The notes beneath the pieces are model-generated. The model had not been told where the DNA came from. It saw nothing but the letters and a program-made list of their open reading frames with translations, and made no database searches. From an uncultured Azospirillum sp. (lineage in GTDB: Bacteria > Pseudomonadota > Alphaproteobacteria > RF32 > CAG-239), in NCBI GenBank assembly GCA_900542055.1, contig UQMA01000006.1:1-61546 (forward strand): a DNA stretch of 61,546 nucleotides, read 5' to 3'. Positions 17,071-25,775 of the stretch are shown piece after piece; positions within the stretch are counted from its first letter, which is position 1; each line of letters opens with the position of its first letter. A program made the translations under genes and the position numbers.

Positions 17071-17108
17071 CAAAAACCGCCTGCCCTACAAAGAGCAAGC
17101 GGTTTTCA
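17071..17108 (-). terminator. Intrinsic terminator of the outer-membrane protein gene
   Basis: On the minus strand, AAAACCGCTTGC pairs with GCAGGCGGTTTT (one G-T pair) around a 10-base loop, ending in a T run. It lies 19 bases past the stop codon at 17127. Confidence 0.8.
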
Positions 17109-17126
17109 TTTTTGAAAAAATCAGAG

Positions 17127-17693
17127 CTAAAAAGTATATCGAATACCGGCAACGGCTTCCCACATATCGTCAAGATATTTGGTTCCGACATAATTATAAC
17201 GTCCCATAATTCTGGCAGATACATTATCTGTCATATTATACTGAGCACCGAGGCCAAAGCGATAACCAATTTTATTGGTATCGTTACTGTGTCCTTTATA
17301 GCTTGTTTTTACATTATAATCGCCCAAACCTATAGAAGCCAGACCATTAAACATACCTTCGCAGCCCAACGGCAAATATCCGGTCAAATCCATACCATAA
17401 CTGAAGAAGCGGTTTTTCAATTTATGTTCTCCAACATGAATCGAGCGCTTCATTGACTGCTGATAATAAAATTCAGGTCCGAAAAATTCGCCGAGTTTTG
17501 CACCGACATTAACGCTGAACGAATTATAGTTGTGCGGCATTTTGTGCCGTGTGTTTTTATAGTTTATATTGGAATAATTATAATCGGCTCCGATATAAGG
17601 TTTTACTTCTTCAAACTTATTTTTCATATCATATGCATTGGCATTCGCAGACATCAAAACAGCTACACCTGCCAAAAGTAATACTTTCTTCAT
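17127..17693 (-). CDS. Outer-membrane beta-barrel protein
   Basis: A 188-residue exported protein. The signal peptide MKKVLLLAGVAVLMSANANA is clear, and the mature part has alternating aromatic strands (EVKPYIGADYNYSNINY, GLGAQYNMTDNVSARIMGRY) ending in aromatic Phe (VAGIRYTF), the outer-membrane assembly signal. An 8-stranded barrel of the OmpA/Opa-like size is likely. The ATG at 17693 is preferred over the longer frame (17777) because GGAG is 7 bases upstream. A broken relative of this protein lies at 32406-32633. Confidence 0.85.
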   Translation of the reverse strand: MKKVLLLAGVAVLMSANANAYDMKNKFEEVKPYIGADYNYSNINYKNTRHKMPHNYNSFSVNVGAKLGEFFGPEFYYQQSMKRSIHVGEHKLKNRFFSYGMDLTGYLPLGCEGMFNGLASIGLGDYNVKTSYKGHSNDTNKIGYRFGLGAQYNMTDNVSARIMGRYNYVGTKYLDDMWEAVAGIRYTF

Positions 17694-17820
17694 CTTCAAA
17701 CTCCATTTAATTAAACAGAAAATTATTAAGTAGTCTTTCTTGATATATAAATCGTTCTTCCAAATTAAAGGGTGCAAATAAAAAAAAATATGCTAAATTA
17801 GAACAAAAATGGAGAATATT

Positions 17821-18459
17821 ATGCACTGTCCTGAAAAAAACTGCTCTTTCTGCCCTCGTTTAGAAGCATTTCGCACTCAAAATAAAATTAAATTTCCGCA
17901 CTATTTTAATGCTCCGGTTCCATCATTCGGAAACATAAACGCCCCGCTTTTGATTGTCGGTATGGCTCCGGGACTAAATGGCGCAAACCAAACAGGACGC
18001 CCTTTTACAAACGACTATGCCGGCGATATTCTTTATCCTTCATTAAAAAAATACGGCTTTGCAGCCGGAACTTATCTTAAAAAGGCCGATGACGGCTTTG
18101 AATTGACTTTTGCACGCGTAACCAATGCCGTGCGCTGCGTTCCGCCGCAAAATAAAGTTATTGCCGAAGAAACAAACAATTGCCGCCAATTTCTGCAACA
18201 AGAAATTACATCTATGAAAAATTTAAAAATTATTCTTACCTTAGGAACCGTGGCGCATAATGCCCTGCTTTCCGCTTTGGGATATAAAAAAAGCGCTTTC
18301 AAATTTGCACACGGAGCAATTCATCACTTGGAAAAAGAAAATTTGCTGTTGGTTAACTCATATCACACTTCCCGATATAATATCAATACAGGCGTTCTCA
18401 CTGCCGATATGTTTGACAATATCATAAATACAATTCGGGAGAAATTAAATGTCTTATGA
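17821..18459 (+). CDS. Uracil-DNA glycosylase, family 5 (UdgB-like)
   Basis: Removes uracil, and in characterised relatives also hypoxanthine, from DNA. Cys residues near the N-terminus (CPEKNCSFC) and at VRCVPP fit the iron-sulfur ligands of family 4/5 enzymes. Motif 1 reads GMAPGLNGANQTGRPFTNDYAG, in which Ala replaces the polar catalytic residue of other families as expected for family 5, and motif 2 is SYHTSRYNINTG. ATG 17821 has GGAG 6 bases upstream; the ATG at 17809 has none. The 3' end overlaps the next gene by 11 bases. Confidence 0.88.
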   Translation: MHCPEKNCSFCPRLEAFRTQNKIKFPHYFNAPVPSFGNINAPLLIVGMAPGLNGANQTGRPFTNDYAGDILYPSLKKYGFAAGTYLKKADDGFELTFARVTNAVRCVPPQNKVIAEETNNCRQFLQQEITSMKNLKIILTLGTVAHNALLSALGYKKSAFKFAHGAIHHLEKENLLLVNSYHTSRYNINTGVLTADMFDNIINTIREKLNVL

Positions 18460-20182
18460 CACATTGCTGCAACAAGGGCTGAAACTCCATCAACAGGGAA
18501 ATTTGGATGCTGCCGAACAAATTTATCGGCAAGTTTTGCAAACAGTGCCCAATCAGCCGAAAATTTTAAATTTATTGGGCTTGATTGCGCAAAGCAAAAA
18601 CCTGCATGAAGAAGCCGCCGCTTATTTTGAAAAAGCCATAGCCAATGACTTTAACAACTTTGAACTCTATTTTAATCTCGGCTGGTCTTTGGCCGCATTG
18701 GGAAAATATCATCAGGCAATCAACGCCTATCAAAAAGCGCTGAAATTGAAGCCTGATTTAAAAGAAGCCTATAACGCGCTGGGAGAAATTTACGGATTAA
18801 GCGGCAACAAGGAAAAAGCCGCGCAAATGTTTAAAAACGCTTTGGATTTTGCCCCCAATTATCTTGAAGCGCAAATTAATTCGGCCTATCTTCAGCAAGA
18901 CATAAATAAATTATTGCAAATTCAAAATAATTTTCCGCAAAATGATACTGTTTTATATGATTTGGCTTTACTTTACCGCAAAAAACAAGATTTTGACAAA
19001 GCTTTGGAATATGCCGTTTCAGCTGATAAAAATGCCGTTTGTGAAAGCTACAAATTATTGATTGCCGAGCTTTATCTGCAAAAAAGAAATATTGAACAAG
19101 CTGCTAAATTTTATCAATCGGCATTGGAAATCAATCCTAATAGTGTTTGCGCTTTAATAAATTTAGCAAATTTCAGTTCCGATAGAAAAAAATCCGAACA
19201 ATATTATAAACGCGCCATTGGTCTGGCGCCCGACGACTTTGACGCCAGACTGAATTATGCAGCCTTTCTGCAAAAACAAAACCGACTGTCTGAAGCTCTC
19301 GAAGAATATCGCCAAGCCGCTATTATCAATCCCAAAGCACCTGAAGTCAGCAACAACTTAGGCATATTGCAGCGCAGCCTTAATGACTTTGAACAGGCTC
19401 TTGATTTGTTTTTCAATGCTTTTGGTTTGTCGCCCGACAATAAAGAATACGCCTTGAACATTGCCGAAACATTAGTCATGTATCACCGATTGCAGCCGCA
19501 AAAAGCGGAAAAAATCGCCGAACAATGGCTGAAAAGCTGCCCTGAAAATGAGTTTGCCCGCCATATCAACGCGGCTTTTAAAGGTGAAAACATCGGAAAT
19601 AACTTTGCATACAGCCAAAAATTATTTGATTTGTTTGCCGAAGGATATGAGCAGACAATGTCTGATATAAAATATCATTTACCAGATGAAATGGCTTCTT
19701 TTTTAGGACCGGTTACAGGAACAATAATCGATCTCGGCTGCGGAACCGGTTTGCTGGGAGAAAAAATAAAATCGGCTCAAAACCATCTGACGGGGGTTGA
19801 TATTTCAGCCAAAATGCTTGAAAAAGCTGAACAAAAACACATTTATGACCAATTAGTGCAGGCAGACATTGCAGCTTATTGCCAAAATCTGCCCGCCGCC
19901 GATTTGATTACGCCAGCCGATGTAATAGGATATATCGGCGACATAACCGCTTTAACAAAAAACATTTTTCCCCATCGCTTTGCTTTTTCGGCGGCAATTG
20001 ACAATAATATAAAAAACGGTTTTATGTTAACGGAAGGCGGACGTTATATTTATCGCTCCGACTACATCGAACAAACATTAAGCAACAGCGGTTATAAAAA
20101 CATCCGCAGACAGTCGGCAATATTGCGTACTGAAAACGGACAAGATATAAAAGGAATTATTTTTGAGGCAAAGGAGAATTAA
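18449..20182 (+). CDS. TPR-repeat protein fused to a SAM methyltransferase domain
   Basis: The 577 residues contain about ten tetratricopeptide repeats (residues 3-350; for example NFELYFNLGWSLAALGKYHQAINAYQKALKLKP). A class I SAM-dependent methyltransferase domain follows at about 420-577, with the SAM-binding motif IIDLGCGTGLLGEKI and acidic GVDISAKMLEKAE. The substrate is unknown; the TPR part probably presents a protein or glycan partner. The start ATG lies inside the glycosylase gene. Confidence 0.88.
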   Translation: MSYDTLLQQGLKLHQQGNLDAAEQIYRQVLQTVPNQPKILNLLGLIAQSKNLHEEAAAYFEKAIANDFNNFELYFNLGWSLAALGKYHQAINAYQKALKLKPDLKEAYNALGEIYGLSGNKEKAAQMFKNALDFAPNYLEAQINSAYLQQDINKLLQIQNNFPQNDTVLYDLALLYRKKQDFDKALEYAVSADKNAVCESYKLLIAELYLQKRNIEQAAKFYQSALEINPNSVCALINLANFSSDRKKSEQYYKRAIGLAPDDFDARLNYAAFLQKQNRLSEALEEYRQAAIINPKAPEVSNNLGILQRSLNDFEQALDLFFNAFGLSPDNKEYALNIAETLVMYHRLQPQKAEKIAEQWLKSCPENEFARHINAAFKGENIGNNFAYSQKLFDLFAEGYEQTMSDIKYHLPDEMASFLGPVTGTIIDLGCGTGLLGEKIKSAQNHLTGVDISAKMLEKAEQKHIYDQLVQADIAAYCQNLPAADLITPADVIGYIGDITALTKNIFPHRFAFSAAIDNNIKNGFMLTEGGRYIYRSDYIEQTLSNSGYKNIRRQSAILRTENGQDIKGIIFEAKEN

Positions 20183-20186
20183 AATT

Positions 20187-20510
20187 ATGAGCCGCCAACA
20201 AGAAAACACTGGTTTTATATGCGCGCATTGCGGGCGTGAAGTCTTACCTTTAACTGACGGAAGCTACCGCAACCACTGTCCGTTTTGCCTTTATTCCCTT
20301 CATGTGGACATTGTCCCCGGAGACAGAGCTTGCAGTTGCGGCGGATTAATGGAACCCATAAAAATTATCCACAATTCGAAAAAAGGCTATCAAATTGTAC
20401 ACCGCTGCCAAAAGTGCGGTTTTGAACGCAACAACAAAATAAGCGAAGACATTCGTCAGCCCGACAGCATTGAAGCCATAACAGCGATTATGCGCAAAGC
20501 AGCAAAATAA
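20187..20510 (+). CDS. RNHCP-domain zinc-ribbon protein
   Basis: A 107-residue protein with three CxxC-type pairs (CAHC, CPFC with the RNHCPFC signature, and CQKC) plus CSCGG, so probably two zinc ribbons. The RNHCP family has no established function. The start ATG at 20187 (MSRQQENTG) lies shortly after the stop of the TPR-methyltransferase gene, with AGGAG 10 bases upstream. Confidence 0.85.
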   Translation: MSRQQENTGFICAHCGREVLPLTDGSYRNHCPFCLYSLHVDIVPGDRACSCGGLMEPIKIIHNSKKGYQIVHRCQKCGFERNNKISEDIRQPDSIEAITAIMRKAAK

Positions 20511-20520
20511 TTTAAAAAAC

Positions 20521-20548
20521 TTGACTCCTTGCAATCAATGCTTACATC
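20521..20548 (+). promoter_or_regulatory. Candidate promoter of the nitroreductase gene
   Basis: TTGACT and TACATC are 16 bases apart, 22 bases before the start codon at 20570. Confidence 0.4.
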
Positions 20549-20569
20549 AAACCGGTAAGGAGAAAAAAT

Positions 20570-21163
20570 ATGGATTTAAACAATGGTTTTGAACAACGCC
20601 GCTCTATATATGATATAGGCAATCGGCAAATTTTGCCGCAAAATGAAATCTCGTCTTTAATTAAACATACTCTAAAATTTGCACCCAGCGCTTTTAATTC
20701 TCAATCAGCCAGAGTTGTTATTTTGTTTGACAAAGCTTATCAAAAATTTTGGGATATAACATTAACGGCGCTCAGCAAAGTTACGCCGCCGGAAAAAATG
20801 GATAACACCATTGCAAAAATCAGTTCCTTTAAAAACGGTTTAGGAACGATTTTATTTTTTGAAGACAGCCAAACTGTTGCCGAACTGCAAAAAAACTATC
20901 CTTTATATTATGAAAATTTTCCTCAATGGTCATTGCAATCAAACGGCATGCTGCAATATATGGTTTGGCTGACATTATCAATGCACCAAATCGGAGCGTC
21001 GCTGCAGCACTATAATCCTTTGATTGACGAAGATATACACTCAGAATATTCAATCCCCGAAAATTGGCAGCTTTTGGCGCAAATGCCTTTTGGAAGCATT
21101 ATATCTCCCGCACAAGACAAAACTTTTTTGCCGATTGAGGAACGGATAAAAATTTTCAATTGA
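20570..21163 (+). CDS. Nitroreductase-family flavoprotein
   Basis: A 197-residue NAD(P)H-dependent oxidoreductase of the FMN-binding nitroreductase fold. The N-terminal RRSIYDIG motif binds the FMN phosphate; HTLKFAPSAFNSQSARVVIL and the later FPQWSLQSNGMLQYMVWLTL helix are typical of the YdgI/HBN1 subgroup. AAGGAG precedes the ATG by 7 bases. The physiological substrate is not deducible. Confidence 0.88.
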   Translation: MDLNNGFEQRRSIYDIGNRQILPQNEISSLIKHTLKFAPSAFNSQSARVVILFDKAYQKFWDITLTALSKVTPPEKMDNTIAKISSFKNGLGTILFFEDSQTVAELQKNYPLYYENFPQWSLQSNGMLQYMVWLTLSMHQIGASLQHYNPLIDEDIHSEYSIPENWQLLAQMPFGSIISPAQDKTFLPIEERIKIFN

Positions 21164-21225
21164 AAAAAAACAATTAAAGCTGTAAAAAGGAGCTCGATTT
21201 ACTAACTATCACAAAGGCTCTTATA

Positions 21226-22197
21226 ATGGAAAAATATATTGCGCTTCTTTCACATTTGTCAAACAATGCCATGTGGATTGTTTTTGGCATTGCCGTAGTT
21301 GTTTTGCTGGCTTGGGATTTATTTTTTCTGAACCGCAAAAACGAAGTACCGGTCTTTTCACACACCTTACTGCTTTGTATCATATATATCGCTGCGGGAC
21401 TGCTGTTTGGCATATTTATTATGTATGAACGCGGTTCTGAAAGCGGAATGCTGTTTTTTACAGGATTTTTGGTAGAAAAAAGCCTGTCTTTAGACAATAT
21501 TTTCATTATGTCTGTTGTTTTCTCCTCATTGGGAATTCCACGCATTTACCAACACAGAGTTTTGTTTTGGGGAATTTTAGGTGCCATTGTCATGCGCGCC
21601 ATTTTAATTTTGCTCGGTGAAACTTTGATTTCAAATTTCCATTGGATATTGTATGTCTTTTCGGCATTTTTGATTTATACCGGTATAAAAATGGTCCTTC
21701 ACAAAGAAGAAGACGAAGCCAAATTTGAAGAATCTTCTCTGTACAAAGCATTAAGCCGTTTTTTCCATGTAACAACAATTCACAGCGGACATTTTTTTGT
21801 TAAAGAAAACGGCAAACATTACATAACACCTTTATTTTTCGCTTTAATGACAATCGAAATTATGGACGTTGTTTTCGCCTTGGACAGTATTCCTGCCATA
21901 TTTTTGATTACACAAGATATTTTCATTGTTTATACAAGCAACATTTTTGCGATTTTAGGCTTGCGCGCACTATATTTTCTGCTGGAAGCAGCCGTACATA
22001 AGTTTTATTACCTCAAACCGGCACTGTCCGTTATTATGATATTTATCGGCATTAAAATCTTTTTGCCTTATGTTCCTTACATTGGATGGGAAGTTTCGGC
22101 GATGCAGTCTTTGTGCGTTACTTTCAGCGTAATTTTTATCGGCATAGCCGCCTCGCTTTTACGCAAAATTCCGGAACAGGAAAAATTGAATTCATAA
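21226..22197 (+). CDS. TerC/Alx-family integral membrane protein
   Basis: A 323-residue protein with about nine membrane segments. The family Asp motifs are present: EKSLSLDNIFIMSVVF (about residues 84-99) and DVVFALDSIPAIFLI (about 216-230). TerC/Alx/MeeF-type proteins are linked to manganese export and metallation of exported proteins. The 62-base leader is too short for the yybP-ykoY manganese riboswitch often found before this family. Confidence 0.92.
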   Translation: MEKYIALLSHLSNNAMWIVFGIAVVVLLAWDLFFLNRKNEVPVFSHTLLLCIIYIAAGLLFGIFIMYERGSESGMLFFTGFLVEKSLSLDNIFIMSVVFSSLGIPRIYQHRVLFWGILGAIVMRAILILLGETLISNFHWILYVFSAFLIYTGIKMVLHKEEDEAKFEESSLYKALSRFFHVTTIHSGHFFVKENGKHYITPLFFALMTIEIMDVVFALDSIPAIFLITQDIFIVYTSNIFAILGLRALYFLLEAAVHKFYYLKPALSVIMIFIGIKIFLPYVPYIGWEVSAMQSLCVTFSVIFIGIAASLLRKIPEQEKLNS

Positions 22198-22215
22198 AAA
22201 CAAACAGATACAATA

Positions 22216-22247
22216 AAAACCCCACGTAAAAAACGTGGGGTTTTTTA
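22216..22247. terminator. Bidirectional intrinsic terminator
   Basis: AAAACCCCACGT and ACGTGGGGTTTT form a perfect stem with an A-rich loop. T runs follow in both directions, serving terC (plus) and the MIF-like gene (minus). Confidence 0.92.
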
Positions 22248-22255
22248 TTGTATTT

Positions 22256-22603
22256 TTATCCCAGCAGATTTCCGCCGATTGCGACATCGGCAGCCGCCAT
22301 ATCTGTCAAAACAATATTGATATTATGCGCTTCAACACCATAAAAAGATTGTTCAAAATAAATATTCAGTTTTTTTACTAAACTTTCTTTATGATTTCCG
22401 AAACCGATTGAATCCATATAGGCCAAAACACCATTATTTGAACATTTACCTCCGAAAGACATTTTTTTAGGATGTCCGAGAGCCACAACAACATATCCGA
22501 CGGGTTTACCCAATTCTTCAGCTATCAGCTCAGCTGCTTGTTCAACAAATTTATTATCGTCAATCGTTAATTCAGCATTAGTATACACACGCAAAAAAGG
22601 CAT
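22256..22603 (-). CDS. MIF-like tautomerase
   Basis: A 115-residue member of the macrophage migration inhibitory factor branch of the tautomerase superfamily. Pro2 (Pro1 after Met removal), the catalytic base, is present. The chain can be aligned along its length with animal MIF: LGKPVGYVVVAL matches the TGKPPQYIAV region, MSFGGK matches the MAFGGS region, and INIVLTDMAAADVAIGG matches the C-terminal YINYYDMNAANVGWN. There is no signal peptide. It lies 2 bases after the sugar-isomerase-like gene at the end of the rhamnose operon. Likely activity: phenylpyruvate or dopachrome-type tautomerisation. Confidence 0.88.
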   Translation of the reverse strand: MPFLRVYTNAELTIDDNKFVEQAAELIAEELGKPVGYVVVALGHPKKMSFGGKCSNNGVLAYMDSIGFGNHKESLVKKLNIYFEQSFYGVEAHNINIVLTDMAAADVAIGGNLLG

Positions 22604-22605
22604 TT

Positions 22606-23400
22606 TTATTCTCCTTGTTCCAAATTTTTCACATATTCAAAATCAGCAATCCACGCTTTTACATCTTTAGGCATATCATGTCCGGTTTCCATTGTAATAT
22701 AAGCATCATCAGCCGTATAATCATTAACAAAATGCGCCAAAGGATAATTTCCTTCGCCGAAATGCAGATGCTTGTCATCTGTTTCATGGACATCACCATC
22801 GCAAAGATGATAAACCGTCGGCTTTAGATCATAAAAACCGGCAAGCTGGCTGTCTATATTCAATCCCAAAGAATTGGCAGCGCACAAAGCATGTGAAAAA
22901 TCAAAACAAAAACCACAGCCGCTCTGCTCCATAATATAGGCAATTTCTTCCGGCGTATTTCCGTGCAGCGGAGCATTATCACTGGCAAATGCCGGTAAAT
23001 TTTCAACAACAATACGCTTATCGGCAAACAATTTAAACTGTCTTGTCGTTTCTTGCAAATATTCACGCCCATGACCACAGCCGGCATGCACCACTATGGT
23101 TTTGGCTTCCAAAATATCCGCGGCCTTTTGTGAAACAGCTAAAATTTCCCGATTTTGTTTTTCTTTACCGCGATCGCCGGCATCGAACCCCATTATATTA
23201 TGCGGCGCATGGATTCTGACTTCCAACCCCGCAAATTTTCGGCGAAAAGTCAGCAAATCTTCTTCTGACGTTTCGGGAACAACCATCAGTTCAATAAACA
23301 TTTTGGAACTTTGGCTGCGAACAAATTCAGCACTTTCATTAACCACTCTCGGATTGTTTTGCAAATTTGTGCTGAATAACTTAAAACTATATTTACGCAT
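22606..23400 (-). CDS. TIM-barrel sugar isomerase / endonuclease IV-like protein
   Basis: A 264-residue member of the AP-endonuclease-2 superfamily (xylose isomerase-like TIM barrel). Metal-ligand-type motifs occur in order: RIHAPHN, VVHAGCGHG, VVENLP, FCFDFSHA, HLCDGDVHE, LHFGEG and ITMETGHD. Whether it acts on a sugar or on DNA cannot be told; its position directly behind rfbB favours a sugar role. The start is set at ATG 23400 (MRKYSFKLF), overlapping rfbB by 8 bases. The longer frame from 23472 would run deep inside rfbB. Confidence 0.8.
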   Translation of the reverse strand: MRKYSFKLFSTNLQNNPRVVNESAEFVRSQSSKMFIELMVVPETSEEDLLTFRRKFAGLEVRIHAPHNIMGFDAGDRGKEKQNREILAVSQKAADILEAKTIVVHAGCGHGREYLQETTRQFKLFADKRIVVENLPAFASDNAPLHGNTPEEIAYIMEQSGCGFCFDFSHALCAANSLGLNIDSQLAGFYDLKPTVYHLCDGDVHETDDKHLHFGEGNYPLAHFVNDYTADDAYITMETGHDMPKDVKAWIADFEYVKNLEQGE

Positions 23401-24403
23401 GCTGTAAATACCACTCCACTGTTTTAACAATTCCGCTGGCAAAATTTTCGTCTGCTTTCCAGCCCAATTCATTAGTCAGTTTTGAGGCATCAATAGCATA
23501 ACGGCGGTCATGCCCCGGTCTGTCTTTAACAAAAACAATCAAATTTTTATATGATTTTCCGTCTTTTTGCGGACGCTTTTTATCTAAAATCGAACAAATG
23601 GCATCTACAATTTCCAAATTGTTTTTTTCGTTATGCCCGCCGATATTATAAGTTTCGCCGTTTCTTCCCCGATGAAAAATCAAATCTATCGCTTTACAGT
23701 GATCCAAAACATACAGCCAATCCCGCACATTTTTTCCATCTCCGTAAATCGGTATATTTTTTCCGCTTAACGCATTTGAAATAATTTTGGGAATCAGTTT
23801 TTCGGGATGTTGTTTCGGGCCATAGTTATTGGAACAGTTAGAAACCGTAACATTCATACCGTAAGTTCTGTGATAAGCTCTAACAATCATATCAGAAGAA
23901 GCTTTTGACGAAGAATACGGCGAACTGGGATCATACGGAGTTTTTTCGGTAAAATATCCGCTCTCGCCCAAAGCCCCATACACTTCATCGGTAGAAATGT
24001 GATGAAACCGGCAGTCTTCATAACCTTTCTTCACCTGATGAGGTGCCTCCATCCAATAATTGCGGGCTGCGTCAAGCAATGTAAACGTTCCCAAGATATT
24101 GGTTTCAATAAAAGCCTGCGGACCGGTAATCGAATTATCAACATGGCTTTCGGCCGCAAAATGCACCACTCCGCGAATATCATATTCGGCAAACAGTTTT
24201 TCGACCAGCGGACGATTGCAAATATCACCATGCACAAAGACATAGTTTTCGGCTTTTTCACATTCTTTTAAATTATTCAAATTTCCGGCATATGTAAGCT
24301 TGTCCAAATTAACAATTTTATACTGAGGGTATTTTGCCACCATATACGGCACAAAATTAGAACCTATAAATCCGGCTCCGCCTGTAACTAAAATTGATTT
24401 CAT
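23393..24403 (-). CDS. rfbB: dTDP-glucose 4,6-dehydratase
   Basis: The second enzyme of dTDP-L-rhamnose synthesis. It is a short-chain dehydrogenase-fold protein: NAD-binding GGAGFIGSN (residues 7-15), active-site STDEVYG and the YxxxK pair in YSSSKASSDM. Its 336 residues are full length. ATG overlaps the rfbD stop by 4 bases (ATGA). Confidence 0.96.
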   Translation of the reverse strand: MKSILVTGGAGFIGSNFVPYMVAKYPQYKIVNLDKLTYAGNLNNLKECEKAENYVFVHGDICNRPLVEKLFAEYDIRGVVHFAAESHVDNSITGPQAFIETNILGTFTLLDAARNYWMEAPHQVKKGYEDCRFHHISTDEVYGALGESGYFTEKTPYDPSSPYSSSKASSDMIVRAYHRTYGMNVTVSNCSNNYGPKQHPEKLIPKIISNALSGKNIPIYGDGKNVRDWLYVLDHCKAIDLIFHRGRNGETYNIGGHNEKNNLEIVDAICSILDKKRPQKDGKSYKNLIVFVKDRPGHDRRYAIDASKLTNELGWKADENFASGIVKTVEWYLQHA

Positions 24404-25239
24404 ATAGCCTGCTCCTTTATATTATCGACACATTCCTGCAAAGCCTCTTCCCAGTGACGTATCGAAATGTTAAAATCGTTTTTAATTTTACTTTTATTCA
24501 GCACCGAATAGAACGGCCGTTTGGCTTTAGTCGGATATTGACTGCTTTCAATCGGCAAAACTTTGCATTTCAAACCGAATTTTTCCATAACGGCAACCGC
24601 AAAATCATACCATGAACATACACCCTCATTCGAAAAATGGTAAATACCCTTCATTCCTTTTTTCAACTGCGGTAAAATTTCAACTATTGCCTGAGCCAAA
24701 TCTTTGGCATATGTCGGAGTTCCGACTTGATCGAAAACCACGTTCAAACTGTTTTTTTCCTGTCCAAGACGGCGCATTGTTTTCACAAAATTATTACCGA
24801 ACTCCGAATAAAGCCATGCCGTACGAATAACCAGCGCAGTATCGGCATTTTTCAACACTGCTTGTTCACCAGCCGATTTTGTACGCCCGTAAACCGAACA
24901 TGGAGCTGTTGCATCTGTTTCGGCATAAGGACGGCAATTTTGCCCATTGAACACATAATCCGTTGATACATGTATCAACGGCACACCGCTCAAAGCCAAA
25001 TTTTCAGGACCAAAACAATTTATTTTTTCAGCCGCTTCAAAATCATCTTCGGCTTTATCAACCGCCGTATAAGCGGCACAATTAATAACCGCACTGAATT
25101 TTTCAGGGCGCACAAAATCCAACACAGTTTTTTTATCGGTAATATCTAACTCCGTACGATCGACATAAACGGCTTTTTCTTTTAACAGCAAACGAAATTC
25201 ATTGCCCAGCTGTCCGTTGGCACCGGTAACTAAAAACAC
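24400..25239 (-). CDS. rfbD: dTDP-4-dehydrorhamnose reductase
   Basis: Final step of dTDP-L-rhamnose synthesis. NADPH-binding GANGQLG (residues 6-12), STDYVFNG and the YxxxK motif in YGRTKSAGE are present in 279 residues. The start is a GTG at 25239, 10 bases inside the end of rfbC; no ATG gives an intact Rossmann start. Confidence 0.95.
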   Translation of the reverse strand: MFLVTGANGQLGNEFRLLLKEKAVYVDRTELDITDKKTVLDFVRPEKFSAVINCAAYTAVDKAEDDFEAAEKINCFGPENLALSGVPLIHVSTDYVFNGQNCRPYAETDATAPCSVYGRTKSAGEQAVLKNADTALVIRTAWLYSEFGNNFVKTMRRLGQEKNSLNVVFDQVGTPTYAKDLAQAIVEILPQLKKGMKGIYHFSNEGVCSWYDFAVAVMEKFGLKCKVLPIESSQYPTKAKRPFYSVLNKSKIKNDFNISIRHWEEALQECVDNIKEQAI

Positions 25240-25775
25240 TCAATTTCTCCCAACAGCGGATTATTTTTATCTTTTTCAGACAGAACAGCTTTGTTTAAAT
25301 CTATTTTCCAATCAATTCCCAATGAAGGATCATCAAAACGCAATCCGCCTTCAGAAGCTTTATTGTAAACATTATCACATTTATAAGCAAAAACAGCTGT
25401 TTCAGACAACACGGAAAAACCATGTCCAAAACCGCGGGGAATCATCAATTGACGGCGATTCTCCGCACTTAGTTCCACAGAAACATATTTGCCGAAAGTT
25501 TTGGAATTTTTACGCAAATCAACAGCCACATCCAAAACTTTTCCTTCCAGCACACGCACCAATTTTGCCTGTGCGTATTCGCCTTTTTGAAAATGGATGC
25601 CGCGAATAGTGCCATAACAGGATTTTGATTGATTGTCCTGAATAAAATCATAATCAACTCCCTGTTTTTTCAAATCTTCTTTATTATAGCTTTCAAAAAA
25701 ATAACCGCGCTCATCTTCAAACACAACCGGCTCAATAATAAGAACGCCTTCAATATCAGTTTTAATAACCTTCAT
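25230..25775 (-). CDS. rfbC: dTDP-4-dehydrorhamnose 3,5-epimerase
   Basis: Third step of dTDP-L-rhamnose synthesis, a cupin-fold epimerase. The catalytic-His region GIHFQKGEYAQAKLVRV, the DLRKNSKTFGKY motif and DNVYNKASEGGLRFDDPSLGIDW are standard. ATG 25775 (MKVIKTDIEG) has GAGG 6 bases upstream and overlaps rfbA by 14 bases; the frame also extends to 25787. Confidence 0.95.
   Translation of the reverse strand: MKVIKTDIEGVLIIEPVVFEDERGYFFESYNKEDLKKQGVDYDFIQDNQSKSCYGTIRGIHFQKGEYAQAKLVRVLEGKVLDVAVDLRKNSKTFGKYVSVELSAENRRQLMIPRGFGHGFSVLSETAVFAYKCDNVYNKASEGGLRFDDPSLGIDWKIDLNKAVLSEKDKNNPLLGEIECF

Noticed and set aside
21164..21225. Possible yybP-ykoY manganese riboswitch before the TerC/Alx gene
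   Set aside because: Only 62 bases separate the genes and the conserved core is not visible; only a short GAGCTC-like inverted repeat is present.
23401..23472. Earlier start for the TIM-barrel isomerase-like protein inside rfbB
   Set aside because: It would extend a 24-residue tail with no family match into rfbB. ATG 23400 gives the normal beginning of the barrel.
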